Below are positions 34,409-44,471 of a stretch of DNA of 64,000 bases, piece after piece; position 1 is the stretch's first letter, and each line of letters starts with the position of its first letter. This DNA comes from Chitinophaga filiformis. GTDB lineage: Bacteria > Bacteroidota > Bacteroidia > Chitinophagales > Chitinophagaceae. The translations under genes were made by a program, and so were the position numbers. Below the pieces are notes generated by a model, which worked only from the letters and a program-made list of their open reading frames with translations, was not told where the DNA came from and made no database searches. The stretch lies in contig NZ_FNBN01000001.1 in NCBI RefSeq assembly GCF_900102545.1, forward strand, positions 346,758 through 410,757, read 5' to 3'.

Positions 34409-35533
34409 ATGGAAGGGGAAACACATAGAAAACAACGAAAGATCATCCATATAGATATGGATGCATTTTATGCATCTGTAGAGCAGCGTGACCATCCTGA
34501 ATACCGGGGCAAGGCAATCGCTGTAGGAGGCTCCCCCGAAGGTCGTGGCGGTGTAGTAGCCACTGCCAGTTATGAAGCCCGGAAGTTTGGTGTTCGTTCC
34601 GCTATGCCCTCCAAAAGAGCACTGCAGTTATGCCCGGACATTATTTTTGTACGCCCCCGCTTTGATGTATACAAGGAAGTGTCACGAAGGATACGTGAGA
34701 TCTTTAGTCGCCATACCGACATTATAGAACCCCTATCTCTTGATGAAGCCTATCTCGATGTAACGGAGGACAAGCAACAGATCGGCTCTGCCATAGAAAT
34801 AGCAAAACTGATTAAACAAGCCATCAAGGAAGAACTACAGCTCACTGCCTCCGCTGGCGTATCGGTGAATAAATTCGTTGCCAAGATAGCGTCTGACCTC
34901 AATAAACCGGACGGCCTTACATTTATCGGCCCTTCTTCCATTGAATCATTCATGGAGAAACTGCCCGTAGAAAAGTTTCATGGCGTTGGCAAGGTTACTG
35001 CCGACAAAATGAAAAGAATGGGACTACATACAGGAGCGGATCTGAAGCGGCTGACGGAAAATGACCTCAAACAACATTTTGGCAAGGTAGGCGCCTTTTA
35101 CTACAGGATAGTAAGGGGAATAGATGAACGGGAAGTACAACCTCACCGGGAAACCAAATCTCTGGGCGCAGAAGACACATTTCCCTTCGATCTTACCAAA
35201 ACGGAGGAAATGTATGCAGAACTGGAAAAGATCGCTGTAACGGTCTATGAACGGCTAAAACGCTATGGTCTGAAAGGCCGCACCATTACTCTGAAAATAA
35301 AATACAGTGATTTCCGTCAGATCACCCGTAACCAGTCGTTCCCTTTCCCCATAGGAGATTTTGATAAAATACTTGAAACAGCGAAACAGCTGTTGTTAGC
35401 CACAGAGCCGGAAGATAAGCCGGTAAGGTTGCTGGGTATCTCTCTGTCTAATTTTGGAGAAGTGATCCCGGTGGCGGGGCGTTCGGGAAATACGGCGCAG
35501 CTGTCATTGTTTGATGAGGAAGACCTGGCGTAA
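34409..35533 (+). CDS. dinB: DNA polymerase IV (Y-family)
   Basis: A 374-residue Y-family translesion polymerase. The palm motif HIDMDAFYASVEQRD near residue 14 carries the first metal aspartate and the steric-gate tyrosine region; SLDEAYLD near residue 111 holds the catalytic D-E pair. A helix-hairpin-helix (FHGVGKVTADKMKRMG) and little finger domain follow. The C-terminal QLSLF is a beta-clamp-binding motif. It extends damaged or stalled forks in the cytosol. A GATCTTTG box lies about 18 bases before the ATG. No LexA site was recognised. Confidence 0.96.
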   Translation: MEGETHRKQRKIIHIDMDAFYASVEQRDHPEYRGKAIAVGGSPEGRGGVVATASYEARKFGVRSAMPSKRALQLCPDIIFVRPRFDVYKEVSRRIREIFSRHTDIIEPLSLDEAYLDVTEDKQQIGSAIEIAKLIKQAIKEELQLTASAGVSVNKFVAKIASDLNKPDGLTFIGPSSIESFMEKLPVEKFHGVGKVTADKMKRMGLHTGADLKRLTENDLKQHFGKVGAFYYRIVRGIDEREVQPHRETKSLGAEDTFPFDLTKTEEMYAELEKIAVTVYERLKRYGLKGRTITLKIKYSDFRQITRNQSFPFPIGDFDKILETAKQLLLATEPEDKPVRLLGISLSNFGEVIPVAGRSGNTAQLSLFDEEDLA

Positions 35534-35537
35534 ATCA

Positions 35538-35575
35538 CGAATGCCGCCTCACCCCTAAGAGCAAGACGGCATTCG
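35538..35575. terminator. Shared hairpin between dinB and the SusD gene
   Basis: CGAATGCCG (35538-35546) and CGGCATTCG (35567-35575) form a perfect 9-bp stem with a 20-nt loop between two converging genes, so it can serve both. Confidence 0.6.
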
Positions 35576-35624
35576 CTATCGTTTATGGAACCGCATTGAG
35601 ATCAATGCGTGAGCTTAAGTACTA

Positions 35625-37259
35625 TTAATTTGGATAACCAGGGTTCTGCGCCAGGTTAGTATTGTTGGCACGCTGATTCTGAGGTATCGCGAACAGCGTT
35701 CTGAAGCCTTCGGACGCTTTGTGATCCCACCAGGTACCAGTAGTGAATTTATCCCAACGGATTAACTCCTGACGGCGATAACCTTCAAATATGAATTCCC
35801 GGCCTAATTCTGCCAGCAATTCATCCATGGTCAGTGTAGTAGTAGTGTATTTATTTGCATCCCATACTTCAGCAGAGAACGCACGCTGACGAACGGTATT
35901 CACCAGGTCTACAGCTTCCTGTGTAGCGACGCCATTATTCTTACGCATCAGCGCTTCTGCTTTCGCAAAGTATATCCATGACAAACGGTATACCGCCCAA
36001 TCAGTACTTCTGTAATGAGGATCTTTGCTTGAGCCTAGTTTGTATTTGTCAAAACGTACACCACTGTTCTCTTCACCCTCAGTCATATTAGAAACTGTGC
36101 TACCTACTTTATTTCTACGGATATTATCTACAAATACCAACTGTTGACCATCATACTCGTTACCGGTAGTGATAACAGGTATGGTATCCGCACTGTCATA
36201 CTCCCATTGCGGGCCTTCCAGGATCCATTCCTTCTTTCGTTTGTCTGCATCATTAAATGTAGTATACACACCAGGAATAACAACAACGCCATCATTTCCA
36301 TTACGGTCATTCCCATTGATTTTACCCTGCACGAAATGATAGAAATCGCCGGTCCAGGACGGGGTAAAGTCAGAGATCTGGAAATCGTACGCAATAGAGA
36401 AAATGTTCTCTTTAGCAATATTGCTGTTATCTGGAGCATAGGTATCAATCAGGTTGGTATCAAGTGCCAGTCCACCATTTACCCCACCGGCTCCACCATT
36501 AATCAGATTATCGGCCGCAGCAATACAGTCGTCCCAACGCGCGGTACCTGACCATTTTTCTGCATTCAGGTACAGTTCCACCAGCATTGCATAAGCACCC
36601 TCTTTAGATATACGGCCCAATAATGCTTTAGACAAATGAGGCGCTTTATCTATCTGATCCTTAATCTCTTTTTCAACAAATTCAAATACTTCTTTACGTG
36701 TAGCACTAGCAGGACTGGTTGGCTCACCTACTTTAGTGATAATAGGAACATTACCCCAAAGGTCCATAATACGGAGATAGTGGAAAGCACGCAATAATCT
36801 CAGCTCAGACACGTAACCGTCTTTCTCCGTCTGTGTCAGTCCCATAGCGATTGCATCACGCTTCTCTATATTTTCAATTGCGGTGGTACAAAAGCCAGTT
36901 CCCATCCACATTAACCTCCAGCAATCTCTTATTGGACTATCATCAACAGTCCAGGTATGATAGTGTAAGCGGATCCAGTTACCACCATCATAACCATGGC
37001 GTCCTTTCTGAGGCCAGGCCAGCTGGTCGGCCGACAGTTCACTCAATCTCCACCATCCATTCTGCCCTGATGGTGTAATCCACGCGTTGGCATGCGTGTA
37101 TGGTCTCAATACTGCAGATATTACTTCATTCTTATTGTTATAGAATTCATCTGTCGCGATCTGATCATATAAATTTTCCGACAAATCTGTACAGCTGTTT
37201 GCTAAAACAGGCAGTAAGGCCAGTGCTGTATATGTAGCTATTTTCCTAAACTGTTTCAT
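35625..37259 (-). CDS. SusD/RagB nutrient-binding lipoprotein (PUL 1)
   Basis: A 544-residue outer-membrane lipoprotein. The signal ends in VLANSC, with the cysteine as lipid anchor. The helical TPR-like SusD scaffold includes ELRLLRAFHYLRIMDLWGNV near residue 160 and a typical C terminus (ELLAELGREFIFEGYRRQEL, then IPQNQRANNTNLAQNPGYPN). It binds a glycan on the cell surface as the lid over SusC. The gene starts 18 bases after the SusC gene, so the pair is cotranscribed. No hydrolase, sigma factor or sensor is adjacent to this pair, so the substrate cannot be read off. Confidence 0.95.
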   Translation of the reverse strand: MKQFRKIATYTALALLPVLANSCTDLSENLYDQIATDEFYNNKNEVISAVLRPYTHANAWITPSGQNGWWRLSELSADQLAWPQKGRHGYDGGNWIRLHYHTWTVDDSPIRDCWRLMWMGTGFCTTAIENIEKRDAIAMGLTQTEKDGYVSELRLLRAFHYLRIMDLWGNVPIITKVGEPTSPASATRKEVFEFVEKEIKDQIDKAPHLSKALLGRISKEGAYAMLVELYLNAEKWSGTARWDDCIAAADNLINGGAGGVNGGLALDTNLIDTYAPDNSNIAKENIFSIAYDFQISDFTPSWTGDFYHFVQGKINGNDRNGNDGVVVIPGVYTTFNDADKRKKEWILEGPQWEYDSADTIPVITTGNEYDGQQLVFVDNIRRNKVGSTVSNMTEGEENSGVRFDKYKLGSSKDPHYRSTDWAVYRLSWIYFAKAEALMRKNNGVATQEAVDLVNTVRQRAFSAEVWDANKYTTTTLTMDELLAELGREFIFEGYRRQELIRWDKFTTGTWWDHKASEGFRTLFAIPQNQRANNTNLAQNPGYPN

Positions 37260-37277
37260 TCCTAATCTTTTAATTTT

Positions 37278-40250
37278 TTAGAAGCCTACATTAAGACCAA
37301 ACATGAAAGATCTTGTGCTCATGTAAGGAGTACGGTTATCAGTGGTGTTCAAAGCATCAATACCCGGGTTCAGACCTGTGTCTTTGATGAAGTCAGGATC
37401 ATTACCAGAATATCCCGTGATAGTGGCCAGGTTACCGCCTGTGAAGTAGATTCTCATGTTGCGGATGTACTTATTGCCTTTGAAAGGAACATTGTAGCCT
37501 AGTGTTACTTCATCCAGTTTCATATAACCGCCATTCTCAATGTAGTAGCTGGAATACTGATAACCATCTTTCAGTGCAGCATTTTTGGTAAATGCAGAGT
37601 GCAATACGTTATTTGGTAGCTGTTTCTTAGTACCATAGAACATCTCCATAGTATTCAGTACCTGATATCCCATGCGGCCACGCATGAACACACGGAGATC
37701 CCAGTTTTTATACTTAAAGCTATTGGTCACTGACAGGTAATACTTAGGAATAGCGTTTCCAATCACAGCGAAATCTGTTTCACTGTTCAGCTGGTCAGCA
37801 GATGCTTTCGTCCCATCTTTTTTGTAGAACTGCCACAAGCCATCTTGTGTTAAACCAGCGAAACGTTTACCATAAAAGTTACCTAGCTTGCCCCCTTCAT
37901 AGGTACGAATAGCTTTACCTAATGCACCAAATCCGCCGATCTCAGCATATTCTTTGAAAGTTGCCTTGTACAGGCTGTTGGAAAATTTCTCCAGTTTCGT
38001 TGTAGCAGTACTGAAAGCCACATCAGTAGTCCAGCGGAAATCCTTCATATCCACGTTTGTAGAATTGATGGTGATCTCGAAACCATTCGATTTCAGTGTA
38101 CCCACGTTTGCATAAACGTTATCTGTTACAAAGGGAGGCAACTGAGCTGTAAATGACTCAAGCACGTCTGAAGTCTTACGGGTAAATACATCAACGGAAC
38201 CTGTTAAACGACCTCTGAAGAAACCATAATCCACACCCACGTTTAACTCAGCTTTCTTTTCCCATTTCAGATCAGGGTTAGGGTTCTTGTTAGGACCATA
38301 TGTCTGACGCCATACACCATCCGGATTGATATAGTTACCGCCAGTACCCATTGTTACCAGGGAGCTATAGTTATTAATACCAGAGTTACCTGTTACACCA
38401 TAACCCGCTCTTAATTTCAATTGATCAATGAAGGAGGCTGCGCTCAGGAAAGATTCTTCTTTCAGGTTCCAACCAGCAGAGATAGCCGGGAAGTTACCCC
38501 ACTTGTTATTGGCTCCAAAACGGGAAGAACCTTCACGACGCAGAATGGCAGACACCATGTATTTTGTACCGAATGCATAGTTCACTCTTCCAAAAAATGC
38601 GACAAGCGTATTATCATTCTTATAGCTACCCATACCCGCTTTACCAAGTTTTAACTGGTTGCCGGCATTCAGGTTGTTCTCCTCAAACCTATCATTCACA
38701 AAACCGTAGTTATTAGCGTTGAAGCCCTGATACACTTCATAACGGTAGCTATAACCACCAATAGCAGTGATGTTATGTTTGTTGTTAATGCTAATGTTGT
38801 ATTCAACAGTTGGTTCTAATGCATACTTGTTAGACATCTCATTGTTCTGGGAAGCATAACCTGTCCCCTGATAGCTTTCTTTGGACAACTCTGATGCGAG
38901 ATCAGCATAAGCGCCGTCCGTCCAGCTATCGCGTTGCAATGAACCAAACAGCGATGCTTTCAGACCTTTGATAAGATCAAGTGTTACCTTTGCATCGCCG
39001 GAGGTAGTCTGTTGCTGACGCATGTTGGTTTGTTGATACAAACGAGCCAGTTCATTGGTGCTGGTCGTTTCGAAATACCAGGATCCATCTGCATTATATG
39101 GAGAATAGGTAGGCTGGAATGCATAATATCCTGCCAGGTTACCACCATCTGTCAAACGGTTCGCCTTATTAAAGTTTGTAGCTAAGTTGATCTGAGTAGT
39201 CAAACGATCATTCAGCCCTTTTGAGTTAATGCTGATACGACCACCATACTGACGGCGCGCATTCTCTTTCAGTATGCCTTCCAGGTTCTGGTAATACATA
39301 CTCGCACGATAGCTGGAGTTTTCATTACCACCAGACACCGCCAGGTTGTGATACTGGGAAAGATTCGCATGGTTTACCAGCAGATCTACGAAATCAGTTC
39401 TGTGTCCTTTATCTTCTGCAATGATTTCACCGCTTGCAATCTTAGCTGCAAATTCGTCTGCGCTTAAGAAATCAGGCCTGCGTTGTACATATTCTTTACG
39501 GAAGTAAGTATTATAATCTACACGGGCAGGACCTTTTTTACCACGTTTAGTGGTTACCAGGATTACGCCACCGTTCGCCTGTGTACCATATATAGCAGCA
39601 GCGGAACCATCTTTCAGTACGGAGATAGACTCGATATCATCCTGTTGCAACAGATCAAGGTTACCATTTGGAATACCATCGATAACTACTAATGGAGACA
39701 GAGATCCTGTTAAGGATGTAACGCCACGTAACTGAATAGCCACACCAGTGTTAGGGTTTGTACCACCCAGACGGGAGATCTGCAGACCAGCTACTTTACC
39801 CTGTACCAGGTCGAGTGCATTACGTGCACCACTCTGTCTGAAATCTTCTGAAGTGATGGAAGTAACAGCAGAAGTTACTTCTGATTTTTTCTGTGTACCA
39901 TAACCCACTACTACGACATCTTTTAATGCGGTAACATCAGCACTTAAACTAACATTTGCTGTTCCGGAAGCCGTGATAGGCAGTTCCTCTTTTTTGTAAC
40001 CAACAAACGTGAAAACTAACGTGGTAGCACCTTGTGGCACTTCCAGTTTATACGTTCCGTCGGGACCTGTTTGTGTTCCTTTAGTGGAACCTTTGACCTG
40101 TACTGTCACACCAGGTAAGGGAGTATTGCCCGGCGTCTCTGTGACTTTACCGGTAATAGTTCGGGATTGGGAAACTGCTACCAGCGACAGCAGTAGCATC
40201 CATAGGCTGTGAAGGCATACCCGAGAAAGAAATGAGAATCCTCTCTTCAT
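37278..40250 (-). CDS. SusC/RagA TonB-dependent transporter (PUL 1)
   Basis: Start taken at ATG 40250 (990 residues), which gives MKRGFSFLSRVCLHSLW and a signal peptide; the longer frame runs into the leader repeats. The order is signal peptide, CarboxypepD_reg-like domain (TITGKVTETPGNTPLPGVTV), TonB box/plug (VVVVGYGTQKKSEVTSAVTS, DVQDI-like ESISVLKDGSAAAIYGTQAN) and a 22-strand barrel ending in F. There is no STN domain, so it does not signal to a FecR partner. It imports a glycan or peptide across the outer membrane together with the SusD protein. Confidence 0.95.
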   Translation of the reverse strand: MKRGFSFLSRVCLHSLWMLLLSLVAVSQSRTITGKVTETPGNTPLPGVTVQVKGSTKGTQTGPDGTYKLEVPQGATTLVFTFVGYKKEELPITASGTANVSLSADVTALKDVVVVGYGTQKKSEVTSAVTSITSEDFRQSGARNALDLVQGKVAGLQISRLGGTNPNTGVAIQLRGVTSLTGSLSPLVVIDGIPNGNLDLLQQDDIESISVLKDGSAAAIYGTQANGGVILVTTKRGKKGPARVDYNTYFRKEYVQRRPDFLSADEFAAKIASGEIIAEDKGHRTDFVDLLVNHANLSQYHNLAVSGGNENSSYRASMYYQNLEGILKENARRQYGGRISINSKGLNDRLTTQINLATNFNKANRLTDGGNLAGYYAFQPTYSPYNADGSWYFETTSTNELARLYQQTNMRQQQTTSGDAKVTLDLIKGLKASLFGSLQRDSWTDGAYADLASELSKESYQGTGYASQNNEMSNKYALEPTVEYNISINNKHNITAIGGYSYRYEVYQGFNANNYGFVNDRFEENNLNAGNQLKLGKAGMGSYKNDNTLVAFFGRVNYAFGTKYMVSAILRREGSSRFGANNKWGNFPAISAGWNLKEESFLSAASFIDQLKLRAGYGVTGNSGINNYSSLVTMGTGGNYINPDGVWRQTYGPNKNPNPDLKWEKKAELNVGVDYGFFRGRLTGSVDVFTRKTSDVLESFTAQLPPFVTDNVYANVGTLKSNGFEITINSTNVDMKDFRWTTDVAFSTATTKLEKFSNSLYKATFKEYAEIGGFGALGKAIRTYEGGKLGNFYGKRFAGLTQDGLWQFYKKDGTKASADQLNSETDFAVIGNAIPKYYLSVTNSFKYKNWDLRVFMRGRMGYQVLNTMEMFYGTKKQLPNNVLHSAFTKNAALKDGYQYSSYYIENGGYMKLDEVTLGYNVPFKGNKYIRNMRIYFTGGNLATITGYSGNDPDFIKDTGLNPGIDALNTTDNRTPYMSTRSFMFGLNVGF

Positions 40251-40277
40251 ATATTTAATTTTGGTATTAAGGCAACT

Positions 40278-40545
40278 GTTATGACAATAAAATCCCATTA
40301 CACTCCATGCACCTGCAATGGAGGTTTAAATGTTACAGCAATAGAATCCCATTACGCTCCCTGCACCTGCAGCGAGGTTTAAATGTTACGGCAATAAAAT
40401 TCCATTACGCTCGCTGCGCCTGCAGCGACGTTCAAATGTTACGACAATAGAGTCCCATTACACTCCCTGCGCTTGCATCGGAGGTTCAAATGTTACGACA
40501 ATAAAGTCTCGTTACACTCCCTGCGGTTCGCAGTGGAGGTTTAAA
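40278..40545. repeat. Five tandem 53-bp repeats in the SusC leader
   Basis: Five copies of a 53-55 base unit start at 40278, 40331, 40384, 40437 and 40491. Each reads TGTTA-GACAATA-AA-TCCCA, then TTACaCTCCcTGCaCCTGCA and GGAGGTTtAAA. Every unit holds a short inverted repeat of the CTCC-TGC/GCA-GGAG type, and differences between copies tend to keep the pairing (CGCTGC/GCAGCG in copy 3). The period is not a multiple of three, so it is not coding. The array begins 28 bases upstream of the SusC start and would lie in its mRNA leader or promoter. Confidence 0.85.
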
Positions 40546-41130
40546 TAATGATCATTAGACAAAAAGCAGGAGGTTGAGCCTGTTTTAGTTCGCGTTGATG
40601 ATCCTGGTTTTAATAAGCAAAAAGGCTTTTAGAAAAATGATTTAATAAGTTCAATAGTTCAATAACGTCAGCACCGAACAAATGACGCCCGCATCAGCGC
40701 ATCTGTCCCTTTTTCATTACGTTTATAGTTTCCTGGTTACGTCAGTATTAATTTTTGGATAGCTTCCTCTACATACAGAAAAGTAAAATTGATTTAGCAA
40801 TCTGAAGTAAAAATAGAGAACTTTTTAACAAAGTAAAATGGAAACAGGGAGTTTTGATTTGCATTAACAATGTTTAATGTTCATTAACAATTAACGCGTT
40901 AGAAATATTACAACAGTGAGAAAACGCAGATCTGTCAACAATTTTATCATGTGACAGTACACTATACTTTTTTAGTAAATCTGTTAAATAATTATTTGCT
41001 GACAGATATGATCTTCTATCAGTACAGGGCGTACGTTATTGGGCTAACACGCGATAAAAACCAGTTTACATATTATTACACTTTGTCTCTTTTTTAGAAC
41101 ACATAGCAGACAAAACAACAACAAAAATAA
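40546..41130. other. Long intergenic region upstream of PUL 1
   Basis: These 585 bases are AT-rich and hold no credible open frame. A dyad AATGATCATT lies at the edge of the repeats (40546-40555). The words TTAATGTTCATTAACAATTAACG suggest runs of half-sites for a regulator near 40870-40893. No TAnnTTTG box facing the SusC gene was found. The promoter of PUL 1 must be here or in the repeats. Confidence 0.45.
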
Positions 41131-41634
41131 TTACGGATTAACAAGTGTCTTTACAGTTACCAGCAGCTGACCTGTATGTCTCATGGTATGTTCTGCTGCA
41201 TGAAATAGTAAACCCATCACCGTAGAAGGCAATTGCTTTCTGCCTACTCCGCGGAAATCAGTCAGACTGCTTTCTTCAGTCACTTTTAATGTAGCGATAG
41301 CAGAAGCTACCTGTGCATCCAATGCTGTCAACAGGCTACTCACTGTTATACCAGTAGCCTGCTTTCCCTCTTCGGCCAGATAGCTTAGCTGCGCAGCCGA
41401 TAATGATTGTCCTGCGGCATACGTGAACAACCTGTCCAGCACACCGGAGATATGTTGCAGGTGAAATCCCACAGACGCCACTCCTGCCGGTTGCTGCCAT
41501 AACAATGCTTCCGGAAAACTTTCCATCAGGGCATGTATCTCTTCCTGCGCCTGTAACAACGTGTGTGCTACAGGTTGCAGCAAGGCAGGCACCCCTTCTA
41601 CCGGGCCCCGCATCCATACTTCAGGTTGCTTCAT
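41131..41634 (-). CDS. DinB_2 family protein
   Basis: A 167-residue four-helix protein of the DinB_2 superfamily. The three likely metal histidines are in VGFHLQHISGVLDRL near residue 57 and LLFHAAEHTMRHTGQLL near residue 150. Family members are metal-dependent, with roles in thiol transfer in some species, but most are unknown. It lies 38 bases downstream of the sialidase-like gene, on the same strand, and could be the last gene of that transcript. Confidence 0.85.
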   Translation of the reverse strand: MKQPEVWMRGPVEGVPALLQPVAHTLLQAQEEIHALMESFPEALLWQQPAGVASVGFHLQHISGVLDRLFTYAAGQSLSAAQLSYLAEEGKQATGITVSSLLTALDAQVASAIATLKVTEESSLTDFRGVGRKQLPSTVMGLLFHAAEHTMRHTGQLLVTVKTLVNP

Positions 41635-41672
41635 AATAATATCAGGTTTAAAATCAGGAACAATGTTTAATG

Positions 41673-42707
41673 TTATTTCAGCTTCAGCACAACATGTTTA
41701 ATATTCTCACGATTGTACGTATACGTAATATGTAACAATCCGTCTTTGGTCTGGATAACAGCCGGATAACTAAATTCTCCTTTAGGTTGTTTCACCAGTT
41801 CATATACATCCTCCCAGTGCTCGCCGTCTTTCGACACCGCTACCCGCAGCTCATTCCTTCCCAGCCACCAGTCCTTACCGGCTATCGCAGGATTGTATAC
41901 CAGCACCTGCAGCCCTTTCCGGGTGGTAACAGCATCAATACCGGAATTAGGGTTCATCATCGGTTGCCTGCTGAGGGGTGACCAGGTCTGTCCCTTATCG
42001 TCCGACCAGGTCTGGACGATCACATTCTGACGACTCCTGGATACCATTTGCAGGCGATTCCCGGCATGAAACAGTATCGAAGGCTGTATCACCCCAAATG
42101 TATCACAATCTATCGCTATACGCTTCCAATTGTGCCCGGTGCTGTCTGAGATCTCCAGATGTATATGCCATTGCTTCTCGTCCCGGCTTTCTGTACTGGA
42201 AGGATGAAGAATGCTGCCATCGGCCAGTTGTACGGGTTTATTTTTAATCGGCCCCAGGATGCTGTCGGGCAGCCGTTCAGCGGGCGACCAGGTATGCCCG
42301 TGGTCAGTGCTGGACTGCATCATTCCCCACCATTCACGGGGATTGGGTCCTACTTTATAGAATAAGAGTACTCTGCCGCTATGGGTAGTAAGCAGTACAG
42401 GGTTCCAGGCGGCATACCGGGTAGTGTCATTCACAATGCCGGTGGCAGCGATAATTGGTGCAGACCACTTCCCTTTCTGAAAACGGGAAGTATAGATGCA
42501 GACATCGGGTGCACTTTCCCTGCTGCCGCCAAACCAGGCTGCCAAAAGCTCCCCTCCCGGTAATTCGGTAATGGTAGATGCATGGGCTGCAGGTACAGGC
42601 GGATGCTGCATGATAAATTCGTCTTTTACCAGTACCGCCTTCTGCTGTGCAGATGCCTGTAGTAAAGAGGCTATCACTAGCCCGGCTGTGAGAAGGTATC
42701 TTTTCAT
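41673..42707 (-). CDS. Sialidase-like BNR-repeat hydrolase
   Basis: A 344-residue secreted protein; the signal peptide ends near LLQASAQQ. The six-bladed propeller shows Asp-box repeats: SSTDHGHTW, SDDKGQTW and SKDGEHW. The start LPGGELLAAWFGGSRESAPD is typical of the BNR_2 family (exo-alpha-sialidase-like). Many such proteins are not true sialidases. It follows the SusC/SusD pair of PUL 2 after a terminator-like hairpin, and probably acts on the same host or plant glycan. The arginine triad cannot be assigned safely by eye. Confidence 0.87.
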   Translation of the reverse strand: MKRYLLTAGLVIASLLQASAQQKAVLVKDEFIMQHPPVPAAHASTITELPGGELLAAWFGGSRESAPDVCIYTSRFQKGKWSAPIIAATGIVNDTTRYAAWNPVLLTTHSGRVLLFYKVGPNPREWWGMMQSSTDHGHTWSPAERLPDSILGPIKNKPVQLADGSILHPSSTESRDEKQWHIHLEISDSTGHNWKRIAIDCDTFGVIQPSILFHAGNRLQMVSRSRQNVIVQTWSDDKGQTWSPLSRQPMMNPNSGIDAVTTRKGLQVLVYNPAIAGKDWWLGRNELRVAVSKDGEHWEDVYELVKQPKGEFSYPAVIQTKDGLLHITYTYNRENIKHVVLKLK

Positions 42708-42728
42708 TGTACTCCGTTATAAAATTGA

Positions 42729-42777
42729 CAAGGCCACAAAGATAACAATGTCTGCCATTGTTAGCTTTGTGGCCTTG
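42729..42777 (-). terminator. Long hairpin between the PUL 2 SusD and sialidase genes
   Basis: CAAGGCCACAAAG and CTTTGTGGCCTTG pair over 13 bases, followed inward by an A/G mismatch and TAACAATG/CATTGTTA with loop TCTGC. It lies 36 bases after the SusD stop and before the sialidase start, so it may reduce rather than stop readthrough. Confidence 0.75.
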
Positions 42778-42812
42778 CCCCCATCTAAATTATAATTCTT
42801 AAATCCTGTCTA

Positions 42813-44435
42813 TTATTCTTTCATCCAGAAGATTTTTGCGTCACGTTTATCTTTTGCTCTTACTACATCATCGTAGCTGCTGTTATAAGCCACCTCACTT
42901 GCAGGATAAAGGAACCTGGTAGGAGCTAATTCATAACCCGCCTTTGGCGCCGGGTTATTGTACACCTGCGGATAACCGGTGCGGCGCCATTCAGCCCATG
43001 CCTGTCTTGCCTGCAGCACATTGAAATGCAGCCATTTCTGTGTCCATATTTTCGCAAGCTTCGTATTGGAATCACCCGAATAAGCAATAGAAGGCTGCGT
43101 CAGGAACTGGCTGATCGTATTAGTGGATGGCATGGTTAAGCCTTCACGGTTGTTAGGGTTCTGGCTGTACAGGAAATACATGAATGCGATTGCCTGACGA
43201 ACACCCAGCTCATAACTCATCTGCGCGGTACCACCTGTAAGGCCCCAGCGTTCGAACGCTTCAGCTTTCAGGAAGTTCACTTCAGAAGCAGACATATAGA
43301 TACCTGGCAGCTTGCCATTGGTCAGGTAAGTTGTGGAGTCGTATGATGCAAAGTAAGTGGCACTATCACCCTGGAGGATCGCATTGTAAGGCATCGCAAC
43401 GTAATCTGCGTTAGGCTTACCTTCCTTGGTGGTATTCTTGTCAAACATAAGCGGGATACGTGGATCATTCGCTGGTTTCATCACAGTATTCAGCATATAG
43501 TCTGGCGCAATCTGTGCCCTGATCTCCGTGAATGAAGCCATTGGCGTATTGCTGTAGTTTGTGAGCTGATACAATAATATATCAGTGCTTGCCGGGCTAT
43601 AGTTATCACCCACTCCATCTCCATCTACCAGCGGATACAGGATCGGATTTGCGAGGATCTCCTGTACTTCTGTTCTCGCTCTTGCCTCATCTACATTGGA
43701 AATGCGCATCAGGTAGCGCAGACGGATTGAATTCACATAACGACGCCATTTGTCGATACTTCCTTTCATCAGGTAATCCTGTGCACTGAAAGATGCAGTT
43801 GCAATGGCGTTCGGTGTTGTACCGGTAAACCAGTCAGCAATATCCTTCAGACCGATCAGTACTGTATCATACAGCTCTTTCTGATTCTGGAATTTTGCGT
43901 TTGAAATAGTGTTATCCATATCCAGTGATCCAGCTTCAGTGAAAGGGATATCACCAAACATATCGATCATCTGTGCAGTCTGGTCGAGCAGCAGTGCCTT
44001 TCCAGCCATCATAAAGATCTGGATGTTAGGACGCTCATCAAGCGGCAGGTTCATGTACAAACGCTGCATAGTACGATACTGCGCTACTACACCGTTACCG
44101 GTATTATAGTTCAGGTCAGTACCCTGGTTGCTTGGTGTGTAAAAGTCATTCCACAGATCCTGTACAGGACCGGCAGGCTGCAGATATCTTTCTTCCTTGT
44201 TATCTATAGTAGCAGTCTGACAAAATGCAGCAAGCATCGGCAATGCAATCGTACGCATTTCCGTATAGTTAGGTCTTGCGCGGTTGTTATCCTCTATGGA
44301 TGAGAACAGTTTCTCAATAGTAGGATTAGTTGTTTTGTCAGGATCAACGTAGTAATCTTCAAGCTGGCTTTTGCAACCCGCCATACTAATAGCAAGAGCT
44401 GCGAAACAACCTATCTTTATCAATGTTTTTTTCAT
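42813..44435 (-). CDS. SusD-like lipoprotein (SusD_2 type, PUL 2)
   Basis: ATG 44435 gives 540 residues with signal MKKTLIKIGCFAALAISMAG and lipid cysteine next (GC-K-S). The chain has the SusD_2 pattern: DYYVDPDKTTNPTIEKLFSS, the TQMDMFGDIPFTEA-like MIDMFGDIPFTEA, and FLKAEAFERWGLTGG near residue 370. It binds the glycan at the cell surface as partner of the SusC protein 36 bases upstream. It belongs to the regulated set sigma-FecR-SusC-SusD. Confidence 0.93.
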   Translation of the reverse strand: MKKTLIKIGCFAALAISMAGCKSQLEDYYVDPDKTTNPTIEKLFSSIEDNNRARPNYTEMRTIALPMLAAFCQTATIDNKEERYLQPAGPVQDLWNDFYTPSNQGTDLNYNTGNGVVAQYRTMQRLYMNLPLDERPNIQIFMMAGKALLLDQTAQMIDMFGDIPFTEAGSLDMDNTISNAKFQNQKELYDTVLIGLKDIADWFTGTTPNAIATASFSAQDYLMKGSIDKWRRYVNSIRLRYLMRISNVDEARARTEVQEILANPILYPLVDGDGVGDNYSPASTDILLYQLTNYSNTPMASFTEIRAQIAPDYMLNTVMKPANDPRIPLMFDKNTTKEGKPNADYVAMPYNAILQGDSATYFASYDSTTYLTNGKLPGIYMSASEVNFLKAEAFERWGLTGGTAQMSYELGVRQAIAFMYFLYSQNPNNREGLTMPSTNTISQFLTQPSIAYSGDSNTKLAKIWTQKWLHFNVLQARQAWAEWRRTGYPQVYNNPAPKAGYELAPTRFLYPASEVAYNSSYDDVVRAKDKRDAKIFWMKE

Positions 44436-44471
44436 AATCATAACTGTTTGTAGCAAGTCACAATAAATTAA

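Noticed and set aside
40278..40545. CRISPR array
   Set aside because: The repeats are 53-55 bases, directly adjacent without spacers and diverged from each other. No cas gene is near.
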